Assembly: GCA_963677785.2 (NCBI GenBank)
Contig: CAXXDH010000003.1
Location: forward strand, 4,195,067-4,259,066
Source of the DNA: G963665495 sp963677785
GTDB lineage: Bacteria > Desulfobacterota > Desulfovibrionia > Desulfovibrionales > Desulfovibrionaceae
DNA length: 64,000 nucleotides
Reading direction: 5' to 3'
Shown: positions 33,062-42,877 of the stretch, piece by piece
Layout of the letters: each line of letters starts with the position of its first letter
Numbering within the stretch: position 1 is the stretch's first letter
Notes under the pieces: model-generated
Seen by the model: the letters and a program-made list of their open reading frames with translations, nothing else
The model's database searches: none
What the model was told of the DNA's origin: nothing
Program-made: the position numbers and the translations under genes

Positions 33062-34274
33062 GGAACCGCTGATTTAATCCTGTTTTATGATCGTCAACCG
33101 ACTGATTTTCCATTATAGTCCTCTCATCCATGGGAGGAATTCATGAAACAGCTCAGTTTTAGTGACGTCGAATACAGTTTGCGCAAACGGATGACAAAAC
33201 GTGAAGAATTTTTGCGGGCTATGGATGAGTTCATCCCCTGGGAAGAATGGGTGTCCTACATTGAGCCTTACTACCCGAGGGGTCGGCGCGGACGTCCGCC
33301 CATGGGCATCGAAAAAATGCTGCGCATGTATCTTTTACAGTGCTGGTTCAACCTTTCGGATAAAGGCGTGGAAGATGCCATTTATGACAGCTACGCTTTG
33401 CGCTGGTTCATGAAAATCAATTTTGCCGACGAACAGGTGCCGGATGCCACAACGTTGCTCAAGTTTCGGCATTTGTTGGAAGAACACAATATTGCCAAGG
33501 TTTTTTTCCAGGCATTTACCTCCACGCTTGAAAAGTGCGGTTATCTGATGCGCGGCGGCAGCATTGTGGATACCACGCTCATTCAGGCTTCGAGCTCGAC
33601 CAAAAATGAAAAGAAAGAGCGTGATCCCGAGAGGCACCAGACCAAAAAAGGCAACCAGTATTATTTCGGCATGAAGTCCCACATTGGCGTGGACGCGGGC
33701 AGCGGCTATGTACACAGCCTGGAAACCACTGCCGCCGATGTTCATGACATAAAGATGGCATCACGCCTCCTGCGTGAAGACGATGAGGTTGTCTATGGGG
33801 ATGCTGGATACACTGGCATTGAAAAGCGAGAGGAAATAGCCGGTAATGAGCATTTTTGCTCCATTGACTACCGAATCAATCGGCGAGTGGGGAGCGTGCA
33901 GAAGCTTCCTGACTATCTGCCCAATTGGGAGAAACAAATCGAGAGGCGCAAACCCTCGGTCCGTTGCAAGGTGGAGCACCCGTTCCTGATCGTCAAACGC
34001 TTCTTTGGGTACAGCAAGGCAGTCTACCGTGGCCTAGCTAAAAATACGCACCGGTTGCATTGCTGTTCACCAGCGCGAACATCTTGATGTGCATCCGGGC
34101 TGGCAGGCCACTGCCAGCCTGAGGAGACGTGCGCCCTCTTCCGGATAAAAGGGCGTTATTCAGGTAAAATAACAGTAAAAATCGAGAAAAATTTGACAAA
34201 AAAGGGCTCCCGACTCTGAATTTTTGAAAATATTCGGCGACAAGTTCAGGAGACCCTTATTGATCAGTGCTTCC
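33062..34274 (+). mobile_element. IS5-type element, copy 1
   Basis: 1213 bp with ends GGAACCGCTGAT and complement GGAAGCACTGAT. Left flank CTAA, right flank TTAA. Inserted in an ISAs1 transposase fragment that continues at 34279. Confidence 0.88.
33143..34087 (+). CDS. IS5-type transposase (copy 1, altered C-terminus)
   Basis: A 314-aa transposase: MKQLSFSDVEYSLRKRMTKREEFL, DUF772 N-terminus (PPMGIEKMLRMYLLQCWFNLSD), DDE core (GGSIVDTTLIQASSS, VVYGDAGYTGIEKR, VRCKVEHPFLIVKRFFGYSKAVYRGL). This copy keeps the frame through TKKGNQYYFGMKSHIGVDAG that is broken in copies 2 and 3, but lost 2 bp near 34062, so the end reads HCCSPARTS instead of HMLFTSANILMFIRAG. GGAGGAATTC before the ATG. Confidence 0.88.
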   Translation: MKQLSFSDVEYSLRKRMTKREEFLRAMDEFIPWEEWVSYIEPYYPRGRRGRPPMGIEKMLRMYLLQCWFNLSDKGVEDAIYDSYALRWFMKINFADEQVPDATTLLKFRHLLEEHNIAKVFFQAFTSTLEKCGYLMRGGSIVDTTLIQASSSTKNEKKERDPERHQTKKGNQYYFGMKSHIGVDAGSGYVHSLETTAADVHDIKMASRLLREDDEVVYGDAGYTGIEKREEIAGNEHFCSIDYRINRRVGSVQKLPDYLPNWEKQIERRKPSVRCKVEHPFLIVKRFFGYSKAVYRGLAKNTHRLHCCSPARTS

Positions 34275-34278
34275 TTAA

Positions 34279-34800
34279 AAACAAAAGCACTGTTCAATGT
34301 CGCAAAATCAAAATCCTTCGAAGGAATGAATCACGATAAATTCGAATCTGTAGATCAAAATCATGGCCGATTAGAGCATAGAACGTGTTATTGCCTATCA
34401 GCTAAAAATGGTTTCCTGAAATAAAAGTATGGAAAGATTTAAAAACAGTTATACTGCTTGAATCAAGTCGGGAAACTGGAAAAAACAAAACGAGTGAAAC
34501 GAGATATTACATTTCCAGCCTGCCACTGGATGCCAAGATGTTGCTTGGCGCAATACGTGACCATTGGGGGATTGAAAACTCCCTACATTGGGTTCTGGAT
34601 ATGACTTTTCGAGAGGATGAATCACGCATCAGAAAGGATCACGCCCCTGAGAACTTGGCAACTATCAAAAAAACGGTGCTAAATCTCATAAAACTTAATA
34701 AACCTAGGGGATGAGTTTTAAAAAAGCAAAATTGGCTTCCTCTTGGGACATAGACTTCGCATTCAAGACCGTATTCGGCAATTAAGATGCGGTCGCCCTG
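34279..34800 (+). pseudogene. ISAs1-family transposase, frameshifted C-terminal fragment
   Basis: KTKALFNVAKSKSFEGMNHDKFESVDQNHGRLEHRTCYCLSAKN aligns with the ISAs1 transposase at 51875-52816; later parts (LPLDAKMLLGAIRDHWGIENSLHWVLDMTFREDESRIRKDHAPENLATIKK) appear in other frames. Ends at the terminal CGCCCTG at 34800. Confidence 0.78.
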
Positions 34801-34849
34801 AAAATGTACCGGATCAACTTTCCACTGCTCCGGAAATATGATACGTTTG

Positions 34850-35836
34850 TGTGGCTATGCCATTAGCTCCGCAAGTCCCACAGGCGAAGCATTTGCACAT
34901 GCCATGAGCAATCGATCAAAAATTTGGCTCGGCCAGAAGCGGCGGTTAAAACGATAGCAGTATTCGTTCAGATATCTTTGGAGATGCTTTTTTGTTACTC
35001 CGTGGTATGTCCCGAGGATAAATGCTTTTGCATTAGATACCAGAATGTTGACCCACTTGAGAACATCATAATTTGGTTCACCATGCTTTGGGTATACGAC
35101 TTCTGCAAAGTGTTGATGGCCAAGTTGTTCAACTACGTTATACACTGGGAGCCCGTCTGTTTTAACAGCCTGATTAGGGGAGAGTGCTTGTTCCAAGATT
35201 GTTTTTACATGGGCGGAATCAACATTTTCGACAACTTCCATTTTAGCAAAGAGGAGCGCATCATTCCTTGTTGAGGCCATAACAATAACGGGAACCTTGC
35301 TGGAACCGCGACCGCGCTTGTCACCCCCTTTTTTAATGCCTCCTTTAAAAAAGGCATCATCTATTTGAATCAATCCAGCAAACTTATAATGAGAATCTCG
35401 TTCCTTCATGGCTTGTCTAATTTTGTGGAGCATTGCCCAAGAAGTTTTATAACTGACGTCGATTTTTTGAGAAAGCTGTAGAGCAGAGAGGCCTCTTTTG
35501 TCGTTTGCAACAAGAAAAATAGCCCAAAACCATTTCATAAGAGGTGTTCTTGTTTTGTGCATGACAGTTCCAGCTGTTAATGATGCTTGATATTTGCATT
35601 GTTTGCACTGGAATAAAGACCTTTTTATAAAATTCGGCAGCTCCACATTTGGGGCATACAAACCCGTTAGGCCAGCGAAATGAAAAGAGTTTATTTTCAC
35701 AGGCGGTTTCGTCATGGTATTTTTGCTGAAAGTCCATGAAATTCATGCTTTCATATGGCTTTGTGGGCATTACCTTGCATTCTCTAGGTTTTTTCAAGAG
35801 AATTAACCACTCTTCGGAGTTAAGGCAATAGCCACA
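34850..35836 (-). mobile_element. IS1595-family element
   Basis: Imperfect inverted ends TGTGGCTATGCCATTAGCTCCG (left) and TGTGGCTATTGCCTTAACTCCG (right, complement). Contains one frameshifted transposase. Ends are approximate to a few bases. Confidence 0.7.
34855..35797 (-). pseudogene. IS1595-family transposase, frameshifted
   Basis: The N-terminal zinc-ribbon region begins in one frame (ATG at 35755 or 35797: MNFMDFQQKYHDETACENKLFSFRWPNGFVCPKCGAAEFYK) and continues in another from about 35630 (LFQCKQCKYQASLTAGTVMHKTRTPLMKWFWAIFLVA). The DDE/transposase_mut-like core follows: GLIQIDDAFFKGG, VKTDGLPVYNVV, YLNEYCYRFNRRF. A single indel separates the frames. Confidence 0.8.
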
Positions 35837-35963
35837 TACGTTTGACAGTATTCACATAATGGGTATGCACTCTTTGACGCGGCACTTCTGTGCCGCTTTC
35901 CGCCGCCATGGAGATACCCACAAATGATATTTGTTGTCGAACGCGCAACGGAGGAAGCCTACC

Positions 35964-37067
35964 ATGAATAAAAACTATTTATTTTCGGCAGTTCTGATCT
36001 TGCTGGCATTGTTCTGCACAACGGCTTTTGCCGCGGACCCTCCCAAAAAGATCAAAGCCGGATTTGCCCTGCTTTGGACCGTAGATGACCAGGGATGGAC
36101 CACGTCCCACTACAAGGGTATAGAATACCTGAAAAAAGAACTCGGGGACAAGGTAGACGTATCCTATACGGAAAAAACGGTTTCTCCCGCCGATGCGGAA
36201 CGCGTCATCCGGGGATACGCGCAAAAGGGATACAACGTCATTTTCGGCACCACCTTTACGCACATGGACCCCATGCTCGCCGTCGCCAAAGACTTTCCCG
36301 ATGTCAAATTCGAACATTGCTCCGGATATAAAACCGCCCCCAACATGGGCACGTATTTTGTCAGAATTTACCAGGCCGAATATCTGGCCGGATATCTGGC
36401 CGGGCTGATGGGCTATAAAAAAGTCGGCACCGTTGCCACCCAGCCCATTCCTGAAATCGTACGCGGCATCAATGCCTTTACATTGGGACTCGAGCGCGGG
36501 CTGAAGGAAAGCGGCACAAAATATGATCCGGAAAAGCTGAATACCATCGTCTGGCTCAAGGCCTGGCGTGATCCCATCAACGAAACCACTCTGGTGGAGA
36601 CTCTGGTCGGCAAAGGCCATGACCTCATCCGCCAGATGGCCGATACGCCCGACAGTGCAGTGGCCGCCTGCGCAAAAGGCGTTCCCGCCATTGGTTACGG
36701 TGAAGATGCGGCAGCTTACGGCGCGGATTGCACCCTTGTCTCCACCCAGTTCAACTGGGGGCCGTTCTATGTGGATGTGATGAACGAATTGCTGGACGGA
36801 ACCTGGAAATCCGACCAGTTCTGGAGCGGCTTCAATGAAGACGCAGTAAAGCTGAGCGCCTTCGGCAAATCCGTCCCCCAGGACGTACGGGATAAGGTTT
36901 TGCATCTCAAAGAACAGTTCGATAAAGGGGAAGACATAGTTTTCGCCGGACCAGTGGTCGACCAGCAGGGTAAGACCATTATCCCGAAAGGGAAAAAAGC
37001 AACGACCCCGGAAATGTTGAGCATGCGCTGGTTCGTCCAAGGCGTGAACGGAAAACTGCCCGAATAG
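35964..37067 (+). CDS. BMP-family nucleoside-binding protein of an ABC transporter
   Basis: Start chosen at ATG 35964 (GGAGG 9 bases upstream). 367 aa with a Sec signal peptide (LFSAVLILLALFCTTAFA, cleavage before ADPPKK). The BMP domain follows: IKAGFALLWTVDDQGWTTSHYKGIEYLKKEL, VIFGTTFTHMDPMLAVAKDFPDVKFEH, YFVRIYQAEYLAGYLAGLM, GHDLIRQMADTP. Unlike many BMP/PnrA proteins it has no lipobox Cys. Binds purine nucleosides or related ligands in the family and delivers them to the permeases encoded next. First gene of a four-gene operon. Confidence 0.88.
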   Translation: MNKNYLFSAVLILLALFCTTAFAADPPKKIKAGFALLWTVDDQGWTTSHYKGIEYLKKELGDKVDVSYTEKTVSPADAERVIRGYAQKGYNVIFGTTFTHMDPMLAVAKDFPDVKFEHCSGYKTAPNMGTYFVRIYQAEYLAGYLAGLMGYKKVGTVATQPIPEIVRGINAFTLGLERGLKESGTKYDPEKLNTIVWLKAWRDPINETTLVETLVGKGHDLIRQMADTPDSAVAACAKGVPAIGYGEDAAAYGADCTLVSTQFNWGPFYVDVMNELLDGTWKSDQFWSGFNEDAVKLSAFGKSVPQDVRDKVLHLKEQFDKGEDIVFAGPVVDQQGKTIIPKGKKATTPEMLSMRWFVQGVNGKLPE

Positions 37068-37146
37068 TCCGGGGCGGATTTACCTGTTGCATTTATGGAG
37101 GAAAAGACAGGGCACACCTGGTCTTTTCCTCCAAACATAGCTCACA

Positions 37147-38742
37147 ATGTCCCAGCAAACAGTTCCCCTTCTCGCCTGCAGTGAAGTCAGCAAACGCTTC
37201 GGCATGGTTCAGGCAAACCATGCCGTTTCCTTCGCGTTGGAGACAGGAAAAATCCACGCACTGTTGGGAGAAAACGGCGCCGGGAAATCAACTCTGCTCT
37301 CCATTCTTTCCGGACGCTACAAACCGGACAGCGGTGAAATCCGACTCAATGGCGTCCCAGTCCATTTCTACAAGCCTGCCCAGGCCCTGCATGCCGGAGT
37401 GGGCATAGTGCACCAGCGTTTTTTACTGGTAGAAGAACTAAGTGTGAGGGAAAACATCCTGCTCGGCCTGGACCGCCGTGTTGTCCGGAGCTTTCCTCCG
37501 GACAAATTAAAAAAACTGATCGACGATTACGGGTTCAACCTCAAGCTTTCGCAATTGACCAGCGAGCTTTCCATGGGGGAAAAACAATGCGTCGAAATAT
37601 TGAAACTGCTCGTACGGGAGGCCAATGCCCTGCTGTTCGACGAGCCTACCGCCGTGTTGCCCCGTCCGGCCATCCAGGTTCTCTTCAAGACTCTCAATCG
37701 GTTGCGCGCCAACGGAAAAGCCATCGCACTCACCAGCCACAAACTTGACGAAGTCATGCTCATGGCCGACACCATCACAGTGATGCGCCAGGGAAGCGTT
37801 GTGGCCTCGCATCTGGACTCTCGGACAGTTTCAGGACCAGAAGAACTGGCAGCATTGATGGTGGGCGGGTCGTTGCCCGAAGCGTATTCTCTTGTAGAAG
37901 CAGTGGAAACGGCAAAAGACGAGACCGAGTTACGCCCTGTTATGGAAGTGGCCAATTTTTCCGCACAGATTCACGACAGGTATCGTGCGTTCAAAGAGCT
38001 CAATTTTTCCGTGAAATGTGGTGAGATATTCGCCATAGTGGGCGTCAGCGGCAACGGACAGGAACAACTTGCCGACGTCCTGGCCGGAGTGTATCAGGCC
38101 GAACTAGGTACCGTACATTTCCAGGGCCGGACATACGCGGCGCAGGACTGGAAGCCCTCCCGCTCGGAGGTGGCCTATGTGCCGGAAGACCGGCACGGCA
38201 TGGGCACCATTTCGGAAATGAGCCTGGTGGAGAACTATCTTCTGACGCGCCAGAACATAAGCGGAAAAGGCCCGCTGCTGGACGTGAAAAGCGCCCGCAA
38301 ACGCGTGATTCAGGGCATTGAAACCTTTGCCATTGCCAGAGCCAGACCGGGAACTCCCGCCGGAAAGCTGTCTGGAGGCAATTTACAAAAATTTCTGCTA
38401 TTTCGTGAACTGGACCAACACGCGCCCTTATTCATTGCCGCCAACCCCACCCAGGGGCTGGATGTGCTGGCGGCTGCGGAAATTCGCAACGAGTTGACCG
38501 GCCTGAAGCAGGAAAGCGCCATCCTGTTATTTTCCGCGGACCTGGACGAGGCCCTGCTGCTGGCGGACAGCATTGCGGTGATGTACCGCGGACGTTTGAC
38601 CCTGGCCGCGATCCAACGCAAAAAGCGGCGGGATCCCGCTGCAGATCAAGCTTTGCGCAGGCGCATCGGCCTGCTGATGGCCGGGGTCGGGGAAGATGGT
38701 TCAAAACTGTACATGACACATGATGGATACCAAAACAGATAG
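37147..38742 (+). CDS. ABC transporter, double ATP-binding protein (nucleoside uptake)
   Basis: A 531-aa protein with two ABC domains. Domain 1: Walker A GENGAGKST near residue 40, signature-like ELSMGEKQC near 141, Walker B ALLFDEPTAVL near 159. Domain 2: degenerate Walker A GVSGNGQEQ near 300, signature KLSGGNLQKFL near 402. The asymmetry (no Lys in the second Walker A) is usual for the sugar/nucleoside (RbsA/YufO-like) group. Powers the permease pair; overlaps the next gene by 23 bp. Confidence 0.92.
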   Translation: MSQQTVPLLACSEVSKRFGMVQANHAVSFALETGKIHALLGENGAGKSTLLSILSGRYKPDSGEIRLNGVPVHFYKPAQALHAGVGIVHQRFLLVEELSVRENILLGLDRRVVRSFPPDKLKKLIDDYGFNLKLSQLTSELSMGEKQCVEILKLLVREANALLFDEPTAVLPRPAIQVLFKTLNRLRANGKAIALTSHKLDEVMLMADTITVMRQGSVVASHLDSRTVSGPEELAALMVGGSLPEAYSLVEAVETAKDETELRPVMEVANFSAQIHDRYRAFKELNFSVKCGEIFAIVGVSGNGQEQLADVLAGVYQAELGTVHFQGRTYAAQDWKPSRSEVAYVPEDRHGMGTISEMSLVENYLLTRQNISGKGPLLDVKSARKRVIQGIETFAIARARPGTPAGKLSGGNLQKFLLFRELDQHAPLFIAANPTQGLDVLAAAEIRNELTGLKQESAILLFSADLDEALLLADSIAVMYRGRLTLAAIQRKKRRDPAADQALRRRIGLLMAGVGEDGSKLYMTHDGYQNR

Positions 38743-39799
38743 TACAGGCTCTGCGCTGACCGCACTGGCAACAGCTCTGCTGCTGGCCATTGTTTCGGGA
38801 GTGACGATTTTTCTCTGCTTCGGCGTGGCCCCCTGGCAGGCCTTTTGGGTGATGACAACAGGAGCGTTCGGATCCTGGTATCAATTTTCCGAAGTTCTGG
38901 TCAAAACATCGCCTCTGCTGCTGACAGGCCTGGCTGTGGCCCTGGCTGCCAAAATGCGCCTCTGGAACATCGGCTGCGAAGGCCAGTTCGTGATGGGGGC
39001 GGCGGCTGCCACAGGTGCGGCCCTTTTTCTCTCGCCTTTTCTCCCGTATCCGCTGATATTGCCATGCGTCCTTTTGGCTTCCATTTTGGGCGGCGCTTTC
39101 TGGGGCGCCATCCCGGGCGGACTCAAAGCCGCTTGGGGAGTCAATGAAATTTTGACAACCCTGTTGCTCAACTACGTGGCCATCATTTTTATAGACCATT
39201 TATATTTCGGCCCGTGGCGCGATCCAGCCGGATTCGGCTTTCCCGGTACTGCCCAGATTCCGGAAACGGCCTGGCTTCCCAATCTCTGGCATACGCGCGT
39301 GCATCCCGGACTCTTTCTCGGGCTTGCCGTCGCCTTCTTTGCCTGGTTCGTCCTGTTCAAGACCAAATGGGGCTTCCGTATGCGGGTAGCAGGACAGGGA
39401 ATAAAAGTGGCTCGTTACGCCGGCATATCTCTTCCGTTCTGGACTGTCGCGGTGATGTCCTGCAGCGGCGGACTGGCCGGTTTTGCAGGCGGGGTTGAGA
39501 TCTGCGGCATTCAGCACCGGCTGCAGGAAGGACTGGCCGTGGGCTACGGATATGACGGCATCATCGTCGCTTTTTTGAGTCGGCACAATCCGCTCTTGCT
39601 GCCTTTTGCCGCGTTGTTTCTGGGTGCCTTGCAAGTAGGCGGCTACGAACTGCAATCCGATCTGCATTTACCCGCCTCCATCAGCCAGGTGCTGGAAGCC
39701 GCCCTGCTGTTCGGCTATCTGGCGGGCACCCGCCTGCAGGAATACCTGATACGTAGGCGTATGCTGCAAAACCCCTTACAGGAACCTGCGCATGCTTGA
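38720..39799 (+). CDS. Nucleoside ABC transporter permease 1
   Basis: A 359-aa inner-membrane permease (BPD_transp_2 type) with about 8-10 helices. Conserved segments: WNIGCEGQFVMGAAAATGAALF, WGAIPGGLKAAWGVNEILTTLLLNYVA and GYGYDGIIVAFLSRHNPLLLPFAALFLGAL. Pairs with permease 2, whose gene overlaps by 8 bp. Confidence 0.9.
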   Translation: MMDTKTDSTGSALTALATALLLAIVSGVTIFLCFGVAPWQAFWVMTTGAFGSWYQFSEVLVKTSPLLLTGLAVALAAKMRLWNIGCEGQFVMGAAAATGAALFLSPFLPYPLILPCVLLASILGGAFWGAIPGGLKAAWGVNEILTTLLLNYVAIIFIDHLYFGPWRDPAGFGFPGTAQIPETAWLPNLWHTRVHPGLFLGLAVAFFAWFVLFKTKWGFRMRVAGQGIKVARYAGISLPFWTVAVMSCSGGLAGFAGGVEICGIQHRLQEGLAVGYGYDGIIVAFLSRHNPLLLPFAALFLGALQVGGYELQSDLHLPASISQVLEAALLFGYLAGTRLQEYLIRRRMLQNPLQEPAHA

Positions 39800-40718
39800 A
39801 GACGTGGCGCTGATCGGCCAGATAACGGTCAAATCCTCTACAGCGCTGATGCTTGCCGCCTTGGGCGAACTGCTTACGGAACGCAGCGGCGTCCTCAATC
39901 TCGGCGTCGAAGGCATGATCGTAGCCGGCGCCCTGAGCGGATTTGCCGTAAGCGCCTGTACGGGATCGCCCTGGCTGGGAGCTGGAGCGGGGATGAACGC
40001 CGGTGCTCTTCTGGCTCTGCTGCACGCCTTTTTTTCCGTCACTCTGCGCCAGAATCAGGTGCTTTCCGGGCTAGCCCTGACCATCTTCGGACTGGGCCTG
40101 TCCAATTTTCTCGGCCGCTTCCTTCTGGGCGTCAAAGGTGCAAGTTTTGCAATCCTGCCGATCCCTTTTCTGCAGGAGATTCCAATTTTCGGACCAATTT
40201 TTTTCCAGCAATCAGCCCTGACCTATATAGCCTACCTGAGCGTCGTTGCCATGTGTTTTCTATTGCGCCGGTCAGGGCCTGGGCTGTCAATCCGGGCCGT
40301 AGGCCACAATGCCGCAGCCGCGGACGCCTCGGGAGTCTCCGTACGGCGTACGCGCTATGCCTGCACCGTTGGGGGAGGCCTGCTTGCAGGACTCAGTGGG
40401 GCGTATTTGTCACTGGCGTATACCCCGGGCTGGAAAGAATCCATGAGCAACGGGCAGGGCTGGATGGCCATCGCCATCGTCATTTTTGCCAGCTGGCGGC
40501 CTTTGCGCGTTTTCAGCGGCGCCCTGTTGTTCGGCGGTCTTACCGCACTGCAGTTCTATTTTCAGGCCATCGGTTCGGAGCTGGTGCCCACGTATATTCT
40601 CAGAATGCTCCCCTATTTGTTGACCATCGCCGTACTGACGCTGGTCAACGGATTAACATGCTTGTGCGCAGAGAACGCTCCGGGCAATCTGGGAGAACCG
40701 TTCTCACAGGAATCTTGA
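39792..40718 (+). CDS. Nucleoside ABC transporter permease 2
   Basis: A 308-aa permease of the same family: LLTERSGVLNLGVEGMIVAGALSGF, QNQVLSGLALTIFGLGLSNFLG, GLSIRAVGHNAAAADASGVSVRRTRYACTVGGGLLAGLSGAYLSL and GWMAIAIVIFASWRPLRVFSGALLFGGLTALQF. Heterodimer partner of permease 1. Last transporter gene; a 55-codon gene follows. Confidence 0.9.
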   Translation: MLEDVALIGQITVKSSTALMLAALGELLTERSGVLNLGVEGMIVAGALSGFAVSACTGSPWLGAGAGMNAGALLALLHAFFSVTLRQNQVLSGLALTIFGLGLSNFLGRFLLGVKGASFAILPIPFLQEIPIFGPIFFQQSALTYIAYLSVVAMCFLLRRSGPGLSIRAVGHNAAAADASGVSVRRTRYACTVGGGLLAGLSGAYLSLAYTPGWKESMSNGQGWMAIAIVIFASWRPLRVFSGALLFGGLTALQFYFQAIGSELVPTYILRMLPYLLTIAVLTLVNGLTCLCAENAPGNLGEPFSQES

Positions 40719-40733
40719 AACAGGAATCAGAGG

Positions 40734-40901
40734 ATGAGCAAAGTAAAAATCAATCCGGAAAAACTCCGAGTGGCGGATGACATGCGGTCATCGGAAGAAC
40801 AGGGAACATTGGTGTATGCGAAAAAAGGAACTGAGAATACGGCAGATGCCGCCCGGAACGAGGCAGAAGCTGTAGAAGGACAGGACGCGGCCGAAGAATA
40901 A
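40734..40901 (+). CDS. Small acidic hypothetical protein
   Basis: 55 aa: MSKVKINPEKLRVADDMRSSEEQGTLVYAK then a run rich in Ala, Glu and Asp. Starts 16 bp after permease 2, with AGAGG very close to the ATG, so the start is moderately supported. The stop codon lies in the loop of the terminator that ends the operon. No recognised motif. Confidence 0.5.
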   Translation: MSKVKINPEKLRVADDMRSSEEQGTLVYAKKGTENTADAARNEAEAVEGQDAAEE

Positions 40902-40922
40902 GTCCGGCCGCGTTCTGTTTTC
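40883..40922 (+). terminator. Terminator of the nucleoside transporter operon
   Basis: GACGCGGCCG, loop, CGGCCGCGTTC followed by TGTTTTCGTT. Confidence 0.65.
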
Positions 40923-40926
40923 GTTA

Positions 40927-42408
40927 TTATTTCTTTTTCTTCTTGGCCAGGGCAGTGTTGAGCATATCACCCAACGAATTCAGTCCGCCGTCGCTGGAGG
41001 AACTCGAATAATTGGACCACTCGCGCTTTTCCTCGCGTTTGGGGGCTGCCCGTTCCCCGTCAGGGTCCACAGGAGAAAGCGTGGCCTTGCGTTTTTCAAT
41101 ATCCAGTTCGTCAACCCGGACTTTGATCTCATCTCCGGCTCTGAGCTTTTCCAGTACATTGCGGTTGGACGCGCGTTTGACCCTGGAAATGGGAATCAGG
41201 CCTGTCACACCCGGCTCCAGGGTGACAAAAAAGCCAAACTCTTCTTTTTTCTCGAGATGGCCGGTCACCTCCGTGCCGACGGGAAAATGCCCGGAGACTT
41301 CGGCCCACGGGTCCCCCTCGGCATCACGAAGGCTTAAACCGATACGGCGGTTTTCCTGGTCCACATCTTTGACCTTGACCGTCACCTGCTGCCTTTCGGA
41401 CAAAACATCCTCGGGCTTGTGAACACGGGTCTTGTAACTCATCTCGCTGATGTGGATAAGCCCTTCCAGGCCGGGAAAAAGTTCGACAAAGGCACCGAAT
41501 TTGGCCAGGCGTACGACCGTGCCTTCGAGCATGTCGCCCTTGTGCACTTTGTCGCCCACACTATCCCAGGGATCGGCTGCGGCTTGTTTGACGGAAAGAC
41601 TTATGCGCGGGCCTTTTTTCGTCTGCTCCATTGAGAGCATTTTGACCTGAACCACATCACCCGGATTGACCAGCTCCTCGGGTGTTTCCACACGCGACCA
41701 GCCCAGTTCGGAAATATGCACCAGACCTTCAACACCCGGTGCGAGTTCTACAAAGGCGCCGAACGGAGCCAGCCGCACGACCTTGCCTTCCAGAATACTG
41801 CCGGGTTCCAGTTGATCCATCATCTGGGAGAGATTTTCCTCGCGTTCGCGCTCCAAAAGACTACGGCGCGACACCACGATGTTCCTTCCGTCCTGTTCGA
41901 AACGGGTAATCAAAAACTGATAGCTTTCTCCAACGTAAGCTTCCGCGTCTTCCACAAAGGCCATGTCGATCTGGCTGATGGGACAAAACGCGCGACGCTG
42001 CAGCACAGTGACGTTGAAACCGCCTTTGCACGTACCGGCCACTCTGCCTTCCACCGGCAAAGCGCTTTCGTAGGCTTCACGCAACATCTCCGCACCGCCG
42101 ACACCGGCAATGGCTTTGGAGAGCTTCAGCTCGTTGTTGGCGGTGGAAACAACGAACAATTCTACGCTATCGCCTTCGCCCAGCGTCATTTCCCCGTCTT
42201 CATTTACCAATTCGGAACGATCAGCGACACCGTCAATCTTGGCGCCAGTGTCAATAAACACGGAGTCGTTCGAAATTCCGATTATTTTGCCGACAACTTT
42301 ATCCCCGACCTTGAGCCGCCGGTCTGAACCGGCAAGCGATGACTCAAGCATTTCGGCAAAACTTTCTTCCGCCCCTTCCGTCCCATTTTGTTTGGGGCTT
42401 TCGTCCAT
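40927..42408 (-). CDS. S1 RNA-binding domain protein, ribosomal S1-like
   Basis: Start chosen at ATG 42408 (MDESPKQNGTEG) since GGAGG precedes it by 7 bases. About 493 aa with four S1 domains: about 36-100 (VGDKVVGKIIGISNDSVFIDTGAKIDGVADRSEL), 110-180, 200-270 (GSILEGKVVRLAPFGAFVELAPGVEGLVHISELGW), 285-355 and a fifth, weaker repeat to about 445. Ends in a Ser-rich and then Lys-rich tail (ALAKKKKK). Shorter than six-domain S1, as in several Desulfovibrio S1-like proteins. Binds RNA; ribosome association is inference. Confidence 0.85.
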   Translation of the reverse strand: MDESPKQNGTEGAEESFAEMLESSLAGSDRRLKVGDKVVGKIIGISNDSVFIDTGAKIDGVADRSELVNEDGEMTLGEGDSVELFVVSTANNELKLSKAIAGVGGAEMLREAYESALPVEGRVAGTCKGGFNVTVLQRRAFCPISQIDMAFVEDAEAYVGESYQFLITRFEQDGRNIVVSRRSLLEREREENLSQMMDQLEPGSILEGKVVRLAPFGAFVELAPGVEGLVHISELGWSRVETPEELVNPGDVVQVKMLSMEQTKKGPRISLSVKQAAADPWDSVGDKVHKGDMLEGTVVRLAKFGAFVELFPGLEGLIHISEMSYKTRVHKPEDVLSERQQVTVKVKDVDQENRRIGLSLRDAEGDPWAEVSGHFPVGTEVTGHLEKKEEFGFFVTLEPGVTGLIPISRVKRASNRNVLEKLRAGDEIKVRVDELDIEKRKATLSPVDPDGERAAPKREEKREWSNYSSSSSDGGLNSLGDMLNTALAKKKKK

Positions 42409-42444
42409 GTCATCCTCCAGCAATGGAAAAAAATCACGGCCCAC

Positions 42445-42877
42445 TAAAGCAGCACACTGTTTCTTCTATAAAAAATATCCGTCTGCCGCCAGCCAGTTCA
42501 CCAACCTTACAACCACCGGGTATCACAGTCGCGGTGCGCTACCCATTCTCATAAAAAACGTTTCAAGTAGTTCTGGTGCATTACCGACGAAACCGCAGAC
42601 TGTCCAGTCCCAGATCGTAAAGTAATCGCAATCGAAAAAAGAAAATACTTTGTCCATCTACCGATACTGGGCCATGCTTCACCAGCAGAGATAAAATAAG
42701 CACATTGTTTTATGTTTTAAGACATACGTAATATATTGAATTTATAATAAAATTATTTTTTATTTTAAAAGCTGCCAGTTACAGGGAAAGGTGATATTCT
42801 GTAAGCAGGTTGCTTCAGCTTGACCGAAGAAGTAAGCCCGCGTATAGCCCTTTGTACATTATTTTTGGAGGCTTTTT
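42445..42877. other. Intergenic region between S1 gene and tatA
   Basis: About 430 bp, very AT-rich at 42700-42780. No gene seen. Should hold the promoters of the divergent S1 and tatA genes; GGAGG precedes tatA. Confidence 0.45.

Noticed and set aside
35875..35960. Purine riboswitch upstream of the nucleoside transporter
   Set aside because: Only a GCGGCAC/GTGCCGC hairpin is present; the conserved junction and loop sequences of purine riboswitches are not seen.
35979..37040. Long antisense frame (353 codons) opposite the BMP gene
   Set aside because: Complement shadow of a well-supported gene; composition and lack of any motif argue against it.
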